DNA from: Streptomyces sp. NBC_00223 | GTDB taxonomy: Bacteria; Actinomycetota; Actinomycetes; Streptomycetales; Streptomycetaceae | Direction: 5' to 3' | NCBI RefSeq assembly: GCF_036199905.1 | Contig: NZ_CP108109.1 | Span: 7,320,501 to 7,384,500 of the forward strand | DNA length: 64,000 nucleotides | Shown: in pieces, positions 63,527-64,000 of the stretch | Layout: each line of letters opens with the position of its first letter | How positions within the stretch are numbered: position 1 is the stretch's first letter | The notes under the pieces: model-generated | What the model was told of the DNA's origin: nothing | Seen by the model: the letters and a program-made list of their open reading frames with translations, nothing else | Databases searched by the model: none | Translations under genes and position numbers: made by a program

Positions 63527-63745
63527 ATGACCCCCGACGCCCCACTGCCCGGCCTCGCCACAGACGAGGAACTGGCTACGGGGCGTCGCGTCGTCCGCTG
63601 CGGTATGTGCGGTCGGCCGCTCACCGGCCGGGAAGCACGTCTTCGAGGGCTCGGGGCCGGGTGCAGACACAAGCTCGGCGAAGATGCGACCGTCCGCCGG
63701 CCCGGGAGGTTCGAGGTCGAGCAGGACGGGCTGCCGGGGGTGTAG
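63527..63745 (+). CDS. DUF6011-like small zinc-binding protein
   Basis: A 72-residue protein with the putative zinc ligands CGMCGRPLTG and GAGCRHK, which I recognize as DUF6011-type. Members are often found near mobile DNA or DNA-metabolism genes; the role is unknown. It lies in a region with truncated genes and the CRISPR array. Confidence 0.7.
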   Translation: MTPDAPLPGLATDEELATGRRVVRCGMCGRPLTGREARLRGLGAGCRHKLGEDATVRRPGRFEVEQDGLPGV

Positions 63746-63759
63746 TTCGGCCTGCCGGT

Positions 63760-64000
63760 CTACACCCCGCCGGCCCGGGCCCGACGTCCAGGCCGGGTGC
63801 GGCCGATGCGCCGCTCGACCGCTTCCCGGTGCCGTACCGCGCTCAGCGCCATGGTCTCCAGCGCGGCGAGTGACAGGCCCCCCTGTCCGTCGCGTGCCGC
63901 CGCCGTACACCCCGGGTTCGCGCAGTGTGCGGGCGACGCGGTGGCACCCGTGTCGGGGTAGACCATGTTCTCCGGCGGCAGGTAGTGCACCCCGCAGATC
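63760..64000 (-). CDS. Partial hypothetical protein at the window edge
   Basis: The frame is open to the window end. Visible residues include ICGVHYLPPENMVY, then CANPGCTAAARDG, a set of Cys and His that could bind zinc. The 5' end probably lies beyond 64000, though a GTG at 63990 is possible. C-terminus is Arg/Gly-rich. Function unknown. Confidence 0.5.
   Translation of the reverse strand, partial: ICGVHYLPPENMVYPDTGATASPAHCANPGCTAAARDGQGGLSLAALETMALSAVRHREAVERRIGRTRPGRRARAGGV

Noticed and set aside
61439..64000. cas genes beside the CRISPR array
   Set aside because: Proteins on both sides are GNAT/HAD remnants, a phosphotransferase, DUF6011, DUF397 and DoxX; none resembles Cas1-3 or Cascade.

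Overview
The window comes from a high-GC filamentous actinomycete, almost certainly a member of the Streptomycetaceae. The evidence is the base composition, frequent GTG and TTG starts, a long sortase-anchored chaplin, an AfsR/SARP regulator with NB-ARC and TPR domains, DUF397 and DUF5133 genes, and many secreted multidomain hydrolases. No rRNA or tRNA gene, insertion sequence or prophage is visible.

Layout. 24-9856 (all minus): a seven-gene exopolysaccharide operon that combines bacterial Pel-type and fungal galactosaminogalactan-type parts. It encodes an Agd3-like secreted deacetylase, a PelF-like glycosyltransferase, a polytopic membrane protein, an NDP-sugar epimerase, a sugar nucleotidyltransferase, a second epimerase with a long repetitive tail, and a Sph3/spherulin-4-like GH135 hydrolase. 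10347-11892: a small proline-rich protein and about 1.3 kb of repeat-rich DNA without a convincing gene. 11893-17447: a PAS-GAF-PP2C-ATPase phosphatase, a secreted hydrolase-like protein and a succinate-semialdehyde dehydrogenase. 17604-31792: secreted glycanases matching the main fungal wall polymers: GH3 and GH16 (beta-1,3-glucan type), GH87 (alpha-1,3-glucan) and GH18-ricin (chitin), with a LacI-type operator and a DasR-like site, plus an ArAE-type membrane protein. 32065-41966: DinB-like protein, an MFS-MarR pair with a clear operator, a second MFS pump, a flavin-reductase-like protein, phosphoglucomutase, an ABC exporter and a long chaplin.

42230-49133: DUF5133 protein, SARP regulator, a secreted protein, and a divergent SDR-TetR pair with twin operators. 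49165-51479: helR (RNA polymerase-protecting helicase-like protein) preceded by a rifamycin-associated element. 51856-54745: small proteins, an MFS transporter and a YchJ protein. 54984-59686: a seven-gene Mrp-type cation/proton antiporter in the order E-F-G-DUF4040-B-C-D, without a full-length MrpA. 59986-64000: DoxX, DUF397, an orphan type I-E CRISPR array of 10 repeats beside a truncated DUF397 gene, a GNAT/HAD deletion scar, a phosphotransferase, a DUF6011 protein and a gene running off the window.

Biologically, the window groups functions for surface and matrix building (Pel-like polymer, chaplin), attack on fungal walls, and drug resistance or efflux. The strongest candidate for a little-described system is the Pel/GAG hybrid operon. 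It carries both hydrolase (GH135) and deacetylase (Agd3-like) functions found in fungal GAG loci, and a palindrome that recurs upstream of three of its genes.
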